Positions 1 to 4,906 of a DNA stretch of 5,300 nucleotides are shown one piece after another; position 1 is the stretch's first letter; every line of letters starts with the position of its first letter. The translations under genes and the position numbers were made by a program. The stretch covers positions 1-5,300 of the forward strand of contig WFRL01000001.1 of the NCBI GenBank assembly GCA_015486555.1, read 5' to 3'. This DNA comes from Candidatus Microgenomates bacterium (GTDB taxonomy: Bacteria > Patescibacteriota > Microgenomatia > JAADGY01). Under the pieces are notes generated by a model, which was given only the letters and a program-made list of their open reading frames with translations, was not told the DNA's origin and did no database searches.

Positions 1-12
1 ATTTAATACTGC

Positions 13-42
13 GTCATTCTGAGCCCCAGCGAAGAATCTAGC
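13..42 (+). repeat. Dispersed repeat, family A, copy 1
   Basis: This copy begins GTCATTCTGAG and ends GAAGAATCTAGC. Its reverse complement recurs in altered form at 163-191, and a longer version is seen at 102-142, 1383-1418 and 1589-1629. The ends are conserved and the centre varies, as in small non-autonomous intergenic repeats of the REP/MITE type. No transposase is nearby. Confidence 0.65.
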
Positions 43-101
43 GAGCGAAGGCGAGCGCATGAGAGTGAACCCAAGTGTGAGTTGACACCCCTGCGCCTTC
101 G

Positions 102-142
102 GCTAGATCCTTCACTTCGCCTCTCGTCTCGTTCAGGATGAC
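102..142 (-). repeat. Dispersed repeat, family A, copy 2
   Basis: This 41-nt copy has the same length and orientation as the one at 1589-1629. The two are identical except for a six-base block in the middle (CTCGTC here, AGCGGC there). It lies in inverted orientation to the copies at 13-42 and 1383-1418. Confidence 0.7.
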
Positions 143-162
143 CTGGGGAAGGTGTGCCTTCG

Positions 163-191
163 GCTAGATTCTTCACTCCGCTCAGAGTGAC
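163..191 (-). repeat. Dispersed repeat, family A, copy 3 (short form)
   Basis: This 29-nt copy begins GCTAGATTCTTCAC and ends CAGAGTGAC, an inverted relative of 13-42. The preceding copy and this one are each followed by the string GACCTGGG, which suggests local duplication of the repeat with some flanking sequence. Confidence 0.6.
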
Positions 192-281
192 CTGGGAAAA
201 GTTTTGAATTTGGATCATTTGAATTTAGAGTTTGTTTAGAGCTTAGGATTTCGGATTTAGGATTTATTCCTGTTTGTATCC

Positions 282-341
282 TTGGTATTTGTGATTTGTT
301 ATTTTCTAACCTAGTTCCTCTAACCTAGCTCCTAGTTCCAA
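282..341 (-). repeat. Left arm of inverted repeats bracketing the tRNA/oxidoreductase block
   Basis: Two adjoining blocks recur inverted on the far side of the 418-1246 genes. Bases 282-305 match the reverse complement of 1285-1309 with a single one-base indel. Bases 307-341 match the reverse complement of 1435-1469 at 34 of 35 positions. The blocks are about 100 bp farther apart on the right because a family A copy and other repeats are inserted there. Confidence 0.75.
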
Positions 342-417
342 TTACTAAGTTCCAAGATCCAAGTTCTAATTTCTATTAGAAACTACTTAGGGTGTAGTAA
401 AATAAATGAGTTCGGAT

Positions 418-492
418 GTCCCTGTAGCTCAGTTTGGATAGAGCGCACCGCTCCGGACGGTGAGGTCGCAGGTTCGAATCCTGTCAGGGACG
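418..492 (+). tRNA. tRNA-Arg (anticodon CCG)
   Basis: A complete cloverleaf can be drawn. The acceptor stem pairs GTCCCTG (418-424) with CAGGGAC (485-491), with discriminator G492. The D stem is GCTC/GAGC. The anticodon stem CACCG/CGGTG holds loop CTCCGGA, giving anticodon CCG, which reads the Arg codon CGG. The T arm has stem GCAGG/CCTGT and loop TTCGAAT. The CCA tail is not encoded (CCG follows), so it must be added enzymatically. It is 26 nt upstream of tRNA-Gln on the same strand. Confidence 0.96.
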
Positions 493-509
493 CCGAGTTA
501 AGTTATAAT
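481..509 (+). promoter_or_regulatory. Possible promoter for tRNA-Gln and the following gene
   Basis: A perfect -10 hexamer TATAAT lies at 504-509. Seventeen bases upstream, CTGTCA (481-486) matches TTGACA at 4 of 6 positions, but it falls inside the 3' half of tRNA-Arg. The predicted start near 516 is just 5' of tRNA-Gln (519). Co-transcription of the two tRNAs from further upstream is the alternative. Confidence 0.4.
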
Positions 510-518
510 AACCTGTTC

Positions 519-592
519 TGCCGGGTGGTGAAAAGGTATCACGGCTGGCTCTGGACCAGTCATTCGGGGTTCGAATCCCTGCCCGGCAACCA
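519..592 (+). tRNA. tRNA-Gln (anticodon CTG), CCA encoded
   Basis: The acceptor stem pairs TGCCGGG (519-525) with CCCGGCA (582-588), with discriminator A589 and an encoded CCA at 590-592. The U at position 1 is typical of bacterial tRNA-Gln. The anticodon stem GCTGG/CCAGT holds loop CTCTGGA, giving anticodon CTG, which reads CAG. The T arm has stem CGGGG/CCCTG and loop TTCGAAT. It is the only one of the three tRNAs here with a genomic CCA. The next base (593) is the A of the ATG of the oxidoreductase gene, so there is no intergenic space. Confidence 0.95.
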
Positions 593-1246
593 ATGAATAA
601 AATAATTATTCAAGACCGCCGGCCGGTAGGGGAGGAAAAGTATATCTTAACTACCAACCGGCCGGCAGGTTTTAATTATTATCCCGGTCAGTTTGTGATG
701 ATAGGCGACACCATTAATGGCCAATTTGTCCGCCGGGCTTATACTTTATCTTCCCATCCAAGTGAAGACTTCTTAATGTTTTACATTCGCCGGGTGCCTG
801 GAGGGAAGATGTCTAATCATCTTTTTAATAAAGAGATAGGGAGTGAGGTGGAGATTTCTGAGTCAATGGGGGTCCATCATAGCGGTCATTTTCAAGATCT
901 GCCTAGGATTACTTATTTGGTGGCAGGATGCGGCGTGGCTGGGGTGAGGAGTTTGGTCCTAGAGTTTAAAAAGAGAAAAAAACAGCGAGTAGTTCATCAG
1001 GAACGTTACCAAGAATATCTGGTTTGGGCTGATTTATTTCGGAGGTATGCTGATTACCAACCGGTTTTGTCTCGGCAGAAAGTAGCTGGGATTAAAAATG
1101 GTCATATTGAGGATTATCTATCTTCCTGGCTGACAGATGAAACTGTCTATTACATCGTTGGCTCTCTGTCGTTTGTCCGCCAGATTGGCCAACTCGTCCG
1201 CCGGTCTGGCCTTAATTCCATAGACATTCACAGCGAGGGGTATTAG
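593..1246 (+). CDS. Ferredoxin-NADP reductase-like FAD/NAD(P)-binding oxidoreductase
   Basis: The 217-residue product has the layout of the ferredoxin-NADP reductase superfamily. Such enzymes move electrons between NAD(P)H and a one-electron carrier through FAD, in the cytoplasm. The N-terminal FAD domain shows PGQFVMI (31-37), the flavin motif RAYT (48-51, RxYS/T) and the pyrophosphate loop GGKMSNHL (70-77). The nucleotide domain starts at YLVAGCGVAG (108-117), has LSR at 159-161, the late strand YYIVGS (186-191, usually ..CGP), and ends in an acidic/aromatic SEGY. It lacks a 2Fe-2S ferredoxin domain, and no redox partner is nearby. The usual GTGIAP loop is altered to GCGVAG, without its proline. 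The length suits a minimal reductase. ATG 593 is the only reasonable start, because it precedes the first beta strand and the next candidates cut into the FAD domain. It directly abuts the tRNA-Gln CCA and has no ribosome binding site. The electron partner and NADH/NADPH preference cannot be told. Confidence 0.85.
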   Translation: MNKIIIQDRRPVGEEKYILTTNRPAGFNYYPGQFVMIGDTINGQFVRRAYTLSSHPSEDFLMFYIRRVPGGKMSNHLFNKEIGSEVEISESMGVHHSGHFQDLPRITYLVAGCGVAGVRSLVLEFKKRKKQRVVHQERYQEYLVWADLFRRYADYQPVLSRQKVAGIKNGHIEDYLSSWLTDETVYYIVGSLSFVRQIGQLVRRSGLNSIDIHSEGY

Positions 1247-1284
1247 GTAATCGGAACTTAGAACTTGGAACTTAGAACTTAGAA

Positions 1285-1309
1285 AAAATAACCAAATCAC
1301 AAATACCAA
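1285..1309 (+). repeat. Right inverted copy of the TTGGTATTTGTGATTT block
   Basis: Its reverse complement equals 282-305 apart from one extra G. It lies 38 nt beyond the oxidoreductase stop codon, facing its partner left of the tRNAs. Confidence 0.7.
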
Positions 1310-1329
1310 ACTCCAAACAAATCCCAATA

Positions 1330-1348
1330 ATCAATTTTCAAATAAAAT
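1330..1348 (+). repeat. 19-bp perfect inverted repeat, left copy
   Basis: The reverse complement of this 19-nt A+T-rich string occurs without mismatch at 1842-1860. The pair brackets the hairpin-rich core of the repeat field (about 490 bp). No target-site duplication was recognised. Confidence 0.6.
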
Positions 1349-1382
1349 AGAACTCGGAGCTTAGAACTCAATTAGTTAACGT

Positions 1383-1418
1383 GTCATCCTGAGGAGCCAG
1401 AGCGACGAAGGATCTAGC
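1383..1418 (+). repeat. Dispersed repeat, family A, copy 4
   Basis: It begins GTCATCCTGAGGAG and ends GAAGGATCTAGC, the inverted counterpart of 102-142 and 1589-1629. With the latter it could form a long-range stem. Confidence 0.65.
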
Positions 1419-1434
1419 CGGAGGCGCATGGGGG

Positions 1435-1469
1435 TTGGAACTAGGATCTAGGTTAGAGGAACTAGGTTA
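1435..1469 (+). repeat. Right copy of the 35-bp inverted repeat
   Basis: It matches the reverse complement of 307-341 at 34 of 35 positions. The two copies lie about 1.1 kb apart and enclose both tRNAs and the oxidoreductase gene. Confidence 0.75.
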
Positions 1470-1588
1470 TCGGAACTTGAAACTCAGAGCTCAGAACTCA
1501 GTCGGAAAGAGAAAGACTTAGTCAGTCTAGAGTGAGTAAGAGCTTAGGAAAAACTTGACTGCTAATACCTTTGCGCTCGCTTCCGCTC

Positions 1589-1629
1589 GCTAGATCCTTC
1601 ACTTCGCCTAGCGGCTCGTTCAGGATGAC
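1589..1629 (-). repeat. Dispersed repeat, family A, copy 5
   Basis: This is a near copy of 102-142, with the same 41-nt length and 35 identical positions or more. All differences fall in one central six-base block. Confidence 0.7.
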
Positions 1630-1666
1630 TCGGAGAAGAGGGGAGTAGCTCACTCCAAGAGGTGGA

Positions 1667-1736
1667 GTACAACCTCCTCTTGGGTCATTCTGACCCTCCG
1701 AAGCGGAGGGAAGAATGACACAAGAGGATGTTGTAC
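1667..1736. repeat. Large three-tier hairpin in the repeat field
   Basis: The outer arms 1667-1681 and 1722-1736 pair at 14 of 15 positions. Inside them, GTCATTCT (1684-1691) pairs with AGAATGAC (1712-1719). The innermost stem CCCTCCG (1694-1700) pairs with CGGAGGG (1704-1710) around an AAG loop. The GTCATTCT/AGAATGAC tier resembles the ends of family A, so this may be a folded-back pair of that repeat. No T-run follows either arm, so it is not a standard intrinsic terminator, although it could stabilise a 3' end. Confidence 0.7.
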
Positions 1737-1748
1737 CTCCTTCACAGC

Positions 1749-1772
1749 GTCATCCCGACTTGTCGGGATGAC
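1749..1772. repeat. Perfect 24-bp palindrome (REP-like hairpin)
   Basis: GTCATCCCGAC (1749-1759) and GTCGGGATGAC (1762-1772) form an 11-bp perfect stem around TT. The GTCATCC start is shared with family A. A T-containing tail (TCCCTTATT) follows on the + strand but is weak, so a terminator role for upstream + transcripts is possible and unproven. Confidence 0.7.
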
Positions 1773-1841
1773 TCCCTTATTAAATGCTAAGTTCCGAGCT
1801 TAAAGTTCTAAGTTCTATCTTATTTGGTCATTGGTTATTGG

Positions 1842-1860
1842 ATTTTATTTGAAAATTGAT
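1842..1860 (-). repeat. 19-bp perfect inverted repeat, right copy
   Basis: This is the exact reverse complement of 1330-1348. It lies about 75 nt before the start of the coiled-coil gene. Confidence 0.6.
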
Positions 1861-1924
1861 CATTAAAAACTGGTCATTTTTACTAAGTTCCAAGTTCCAA
1901 AGCTCCAAGTTCTGAGTATTATCA

Positions 1925-1930
1925 TATAAT
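1925..1930 (+). promoter_or_regulatory. -10 box (TATAAT) for a leaderless transcript of the coiled-coil gene
   Basis: A perfect TATAAT ends 5 nt before the ATG at 1936, so transcription would begin at or within a base or two of the start codon. No -35 match better than 2 of 6 exists at 16-18 bp spacing, and there is no TGn extension. Upstream sequence is the AAGTTCC repeat family. Confidence 0.6.
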
Positions 1931-1935
1931 GAACT

Positions 1936-2457
1936 ATGGCTAATGGAACGATGGGGGGCGGTGGTTTGAAGCCGCCGACAGCGATTGAGGAAGGAAAAAG
2001 CGGTTCTTCTGGTGGCCAAAACCAACCGCCAGCTGATTTGAATAAACTCTTGAGTGAGTTAATGGAAAAAAGTGGCAGCCAAGGGGGTGATGGTCAGGAA
2101 GGAGTAGGGCAGGGGAAAGGAAATAGTAATGCTCTTCAAGGAGCTTTGTCTCCAGAAGAAAGGAAAAAGCAAGAAGAACAGAGGAGGAAGAAGGCTGAGT
2201 TGGAGGCCCGCTTAAAGCAGATTATTGCCCGCTACAACAGAATTCAGGAAGAAATTAAGGCTTATAGAAAACGGAAAGCTCAAGAAGAAGAAAAGAAGCG
2301 TTTGGCTGAGGAACAAGAGAAAGAAAGAAAAAAGAAGGAAGAGGAGGCTAAGAAAAGGCAAACTGTCCGCTTACCAGAGAGTCCGAAAAAAGGTATTTTA
2401 GCCCGTTTTCTCGGAAAGCTGTCTAGCGGCGGCGAGCAGGGGAGATTAAAGGAATAA
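1936..2457 (+). CDS. Hypothetical lysine/glutamate-rich coiled-coil protein
   Basis: The function of this 173-residue product is not recognised. Residues 1-70 are low complexity, rich in Gly, Ser, Gln and Asn (GGGG at 7-10, GSSGG at 23-27), and probably disordered. A short helix-like segment ADLNKLLSELMEKSG lies at 33-47. Residues 72-141 are a long charged helix made almost only of K, R, E, Q and A, a probable coiled coil. The tail at 144-162 (RLPESP, then GILARFLGKL) looks like a short amphipathic peptide. No signal peptide or transmembrane segment is seen, so a cytoplasmic or envelope-associated scaffold is only a guess. ATG 1936 is chosen because TATAAT ends 5 nt before it and no Shine-Dalgarno sequence precedes it or the next ATG (1951). 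The composition could give spurious similarity to many coiled-coil proteins, so matches restricted to the charged helix would not identify it. Confidence 0.7.
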   Translation: MANGTMGGGGLKPPTAIEEGKSGSSGGQNQPPADLNKLLSELMEKSGSQGGDGQEGVGQGKGNSNALQGALSPEERKKQEEQRRKKAELEARLKQIIARYNRIQEEIKAYRKRKAQEEEKKRLAEEQEKERKKKEEEAKKRQTVRLPESPKKGILARFLGKLSSGGEQGRLKE

Positions 2458-2582
2458 GGTTGGACCAGTTGTCTTTAGCTAGGTAGGCAATGATTTCTTC
2501 TTTGAGTTATCTAGGGTCCATTCAATACGGACAATGAGTACCAGTACCTTACCCACATTTTTTATCCTGTAGGAATTAGTGT

Positions 2583-2867
2583 TTAAGGGGAATGTTGTAA
2601 GCCTTCCTTTGCTTGTTTAAGTTTTTCTAAAATGTTTCGTTTAATGTTTGGATCTTCTTCTATATATCTTAGTGCCATTTGATAACAAACGGTCGCCTTC
2701 TGATATTCATTAAGAGAAAGAAAAAGATTAGCTAGGTTTTCCCAAGAAAGAAAATCTGAAGGGTTGAGAACCAAGGCCATTTTATAATACTCAATTGCTT
2801 CATTGTATTTTCCTAACTCATTGTAGATGACACCAATATTATTATAAGTAGCATAGTATAGAAGCAT
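2583..2867 (-). CDS. TPR-repeat ORF; displaced C-terminal part of the transglutaminase-like gene
   Basis: The 94-codon ORF encodes tetratricopeptide repeats, helical hairpins for protein-protein binding. One full repeat spans about residues 6-38 (NNIGVIYNELGKYNEAIEYY), a second spans about 39-73 (ENLANLFLSLNEYQKA), and a capping helix follows. It is almost surely not an independent gene. Its ATG lies inside the second copy of a 13-bp tandem duplication (2850-2875), no ribosome binding site precedes it, and a TPR needs sequence upstream. Removing one duplicate copy joins it to a frame reading AQDYNRESIGINP, the second half of a preceding TPR whose first half (LGVFFYRVSHF) is the end of the 661-codon ORF. 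It is therefore best read as the 3' part of a broken gene. Translation of the fragment by itself is possible but not supported. Confidence 0.7.
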   Translation of the reverse strand: MLLYYATYNNIGVIYNELGKYNEAIEYYKMALVLNPSDFLSWENLANLFLSLNEYQKATVCYQMALRYIEEDPNIKRNILEKLKQAKEGLQHSP

Positions 2868-2875
2868 AGTATAGA
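2850..2875 (-). repeat. Exact 13-bp tandem duplication that shifts the TPR reading frame
   Basis: AGCATAGTATAGA occurs at 2850-2862 and again at 2863-2875, back to back and identical. Thirteen is not a multiple of three, so the duplication shifts the minus-strand frame by one. With a single copy the frame reads INPLYYATYNNIG, a regular TPR junction with the expected 34-residue NP-to-NP period. Confidence 0.9.
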
Positions 2876-2915
2876 GGATTTATACCTATACTTTCTCTGT
2901 TATAATCTTGAGCTT

Positions 2916-4901
2916 TTAGAAATGAGATACTCTGTAAAAGAAAACCCCGAGTGATTTAAGGGGCAAGTCACGAGGAGAATGAATTCTTCTGCTTAAGTTT
3001 GTAATTTGTATTTGTAGGTAGGGGGCTGATTTTTTTAACAGGGCAATATTACCGAGTAAGGAACTTAATAATATCTTTTCTAGTGGACCCACCTTGTAGT
3101 ATGCGTAGCGATAGGTATAGTTTTTATCGGAAGTGTGTCGAGAGGTTATCTGGCCGCTTTTTGTGTATTGGCGAATCGCTTGGAGTAAATCGGTTGAAGC
3201 AGGCCTGAATATATCATTAGTAGGATCAAAAGCGTACACGCCGCTGCCTATTTGTAAACCCAGAAAGGCATGTTCTACAGATGATACTCCGAATACTTTT
3301 ATCTCAGGGGCTAATTTCCTCAAAAGATCGGCCGCAATAATAGCTTTGAGGTTACATTCAAACTCCCGGCTCTTGATAGCTTCAGTTAAGGAATAAGTTA
3401 CTTTATAGGGATAGTGAGCGACTAATCGGAAAATTATTTCAGCTTTTTGATAAGGAGTGAGTTTTCCTTCCTTTTCTTCTCTCTTTTTAATTTCGTCACC
3501 AGCTTTTTTAAAAAGGATGTTTTCACCATAGTTATTTTTGAGGATTTCTATTGCTTGAATTGGAGCATATTCATCAAGAAGTCTCAAAAAAGCAGTGAAG
3601 CTTCGTTTTGGTAGTTTCATTTTTTCTTCTACTTCATCCAAACCATGTTCTAAAAAGGTAGATAGAAATTGTCCTTCTATGCCAGTGCGGCTTACTTCTT
3701 TTAAAGCCTCGTCGGTGTGAGGGGACAAAGAGTTTCTCTCTAAAATGAATTTGAGTACTTGTTGTTTAATTAAATTTCTCTTTCTCCAGATTTTAGTTTC
3801 AAAGACCTGCGTAAGTAGTTCTTTTTGACGACTCATTAGAGTATTAATTGTCTCGCTAAGGGTTTGAAGAATTGTTTCTAGATTTGGTGATAGGCCTCGA
3901 TCAGTGATAATATCAATTACTCTAAAAGCTTCATCTTCCAATTTGTTTAGAATATATTGAGTAATGACAATCTCAGCTTCCCTAGTTTTGTCTTTTTGTC
4001 CTGTCATATCTCCACTGAAAGACCGAATAGCAAAACGAATATCTCTTATATTCGGGGCAACCCTAATGATTACTTTCATAGCATCTTCTTGATCCAAGTC
4101 TCCTTTTTCAATAGCTGCTATTGCTTCATGGAGTTCTCTAAGTTGGGGGTTAATCCCGTCAGAAAATAAGCGGGGCATACCTAATTGATTTGTTTCTACT
4201 CTTCTTAATTTGGTTTTAAGAAATCGTTCTGACCAATCCTCATACATATCCCAGTAGTTTCTCGGCGGCGGCTTTTTTCTCAATTTATACGAGGACATAT
4301 CTTGTTCGTTTCTTAACGCAATGGTAGGATGATACTTGCCTAAGATAAAAAACCATAACTCTCTTTCGTATACCTTTTTTGACTCCTCCTCATTTTGAGG
4401 ATAATGGAGTGTTTTCTCTGTTAAGTCTTCAAAGGGTATTCTTTCCTCCTTAAGTTCGAGGGTTTGAATGACTACTCCGAGTCTATATATCTCCATTAAG
4501 GTTTCTTCTAATTTTTTTCTGGCTTGGTTGTCTGTAATTTTTGTGTTTTTCAGTTCTTTGGCTAAGAGAATAGCGATGTCTTGAAGGGTTATACCGACCC
4601 TAGTTATATCCTCTTTAGTCTTTTTTCCCTCTTTTTGTCGTGTCTCCATGAATTGGCGAGTAACCATCATCACTTCCTGAAGGGTAGGGTTTTGTTTTAA
4701 ATAAAAAGTTAAGGTTTCAGGGTCAAATTTAGGTTCTCCTTTTTTAGACTCTTTTATTGTTAAGCTGTTTATTTCCTTAGCTATGACTTTAATAGATGTT
4801 AGCCAAGAATACTCTTCCGTAATTTTGTTATCTCCTAGCTCTTGACTTAATGCTTCTTCGGTTTTGAGGTAAGACAATTTCTCTTCCTGTTGTCTGAGCA
4901 T
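2916..4901 (-). CDS. Large helical protein with C-terminal transglutaminase-like domain (disrupted before its TPR tail)
   Basis: The 661-residue product has no signal peptide or transmembrane segment, so it is likely cytoplasmic. Residues 1-480 are mostly charged alpha-helix and match no family I know. Residues about 485-570 look like a transglutaminase-like cysteine-protease fold: C516 in FECNLKAIIAADLLRKL, H544 in VEHAFLGLQ and D559 in VYAFDPTN. The 28- and 15-residue spacings and the HA..(x)..DPT pattern are those of the family triad. The family includes peptidases, amidases and inactive members, so the reaction is unknown. The C-terminus ends in half a TPR (LGVFFYRVSHF) and then meets TAA. 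The matching second half continues in the -1 frame, so the stop follows an inferred single-base loss. The ancestral protein would be near 768 residues with TPRs after the catalytic domain, a transglutaminase-plus-TPR layout also seen in SirB1-like proteins. ATG 4901 is 5 nt from a -10 box, with no Shine-Dalgarno sequence. Confidence 0.75.
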   Translation of the reverse strand: MLRQQEEKLSYLKTEEALSQELGDNKITEEYSWLTSIKVIAKEINSLTIKESKKGEPKFDPETLTFYLKQNPTLQEVMMVTRQFMETRQKEGKKTKEDITRVGITLQDIAILLAKELKNTKITDNQARKKLEETLMEIYRLGVVIQTLELKEERIPFEDLTEKTLHYPQNEEESKKVYERELWFFILGKYHPTIALRNEQDMSSYKLRKKPPPRNYWDMYEDWSERFLKTKLRRVETNQLGMPRLFSDGINPQLRELHEAIAAIEKGDLDQEDAMKVIIRVAPNIRDIRFAIRSFSGDMTGQKDKTREAEIVITQYILNKLEDEAFRVIDIITDRGLSPNLETILQTLSETINTLMSRQKELLTQVFETKIWRKRNLIKQQVLKFILERNSLSPHTDEALKEVSRTGIEGQFLSTFLEHGLDEVEEKMKLPKRSFTAFLRLLDEYAPIQAIEILKNNYGENILFKKAGDEIKKREEKEGKLTPYQKAEIIFRLVAHYPYKVTYSLTEAIKSREFECNLKAIIAADLLRKLAPEIKVFGVSSVEHAFLGLQIGSGVYAFDPTNDIFRPASTDLLQAIRQYTKSGQITSRHTSDKNYTYRYAYYKVGPLEKILLSSLLGNIALLKKSAPYLQIQITNLSRRIHSPRDLPLKSLGVFFYRVSHF

Positions 4902-4906
4902 AAATT

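Larger units (their letters stand above)
1..417. other. Non-coding spacer rich in repeats, upstream of tRNA-Arg
   Basis: No convincing gene is present here. The only long open frame (minus strand, about 3-218) runs through repeat copies and has arginine/serine-rich junk composition. The left half holds three copies of a GTCATTCTGAG...GAAGAATCTAGC-type repeat, listed separately. Bases 200-375 are low-complexity sequence built from variants of GGATTTAGGATTT, TTGGTATTTGTGATTT and CTAGTTCC/AAGTTCC. A weak -10-like TAAAAT lies at 398-403, 14 nt before the tRNA-Arg 5' end, but no good -35 box is visible. Confidence 0.6.
1247..1935. other. 689-nt repeat field without genes
   Basis: No open frame here looks coding. 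The stretch is a patchwork of short degenerate units: AACTTAGAACTTGG-type units (about 1254-1282, 1350-1372, 1437-1500, and inverted at 1786-1818 and 1882-1915), TTGGTATTTGTGATTT-type units, and family A copies. It also holds two strong hairpins, listed separately. It separates two same-strand genes and ends at the -10 box of the coiled-coil gene. No clear intrinsic terminator with a U-tract follows the oxidoreductase gene. Confidence 0.65.

Noticed and set aside
3..218. 71-codon open frame on the minus strand
   Set aside because: It runs through three repeat copies, has Arg/Ser-rich composition and no start signal.
593..680. Later start for the reductase behind the purine-rich GGGGAGGAAAAG
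   Set aside because: No ATG, GTG or TTG follows at a usable distance, and a later start would remove the first strands of the FAD domain.
1118..1327. 69-codon open frame on the minus strand
   Set aside because: It is mostly antisense to the reductase gene, its N-terminal part lies in repeats, and there is no supporting motif.
13..1915. CRISPR array
   Set aside because: Repeat copies are irregularly spaced, in both orientations and of unequal length, with no uniform spacers and no cas genes.
1828..2025. 65-codon open frame on the minus strand
   Set aside because: It spans the repeat field and is antisense to the start of the coiled-coil gene.
2941..2962. CCCC...GGGG followed by TTTTCTTTT on the minus strand, terminator-like
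   Set aside because: The stem is only four pairs with an eleven-base loop and lies inside the coding frame before the TPR region.
3133..4169. Two open frames on the + strand (3133-3396 and 3957-4169)
   Set aside because: Both are antisense shadows of the long minus-strand gene, with no promoter or recognisable domain.
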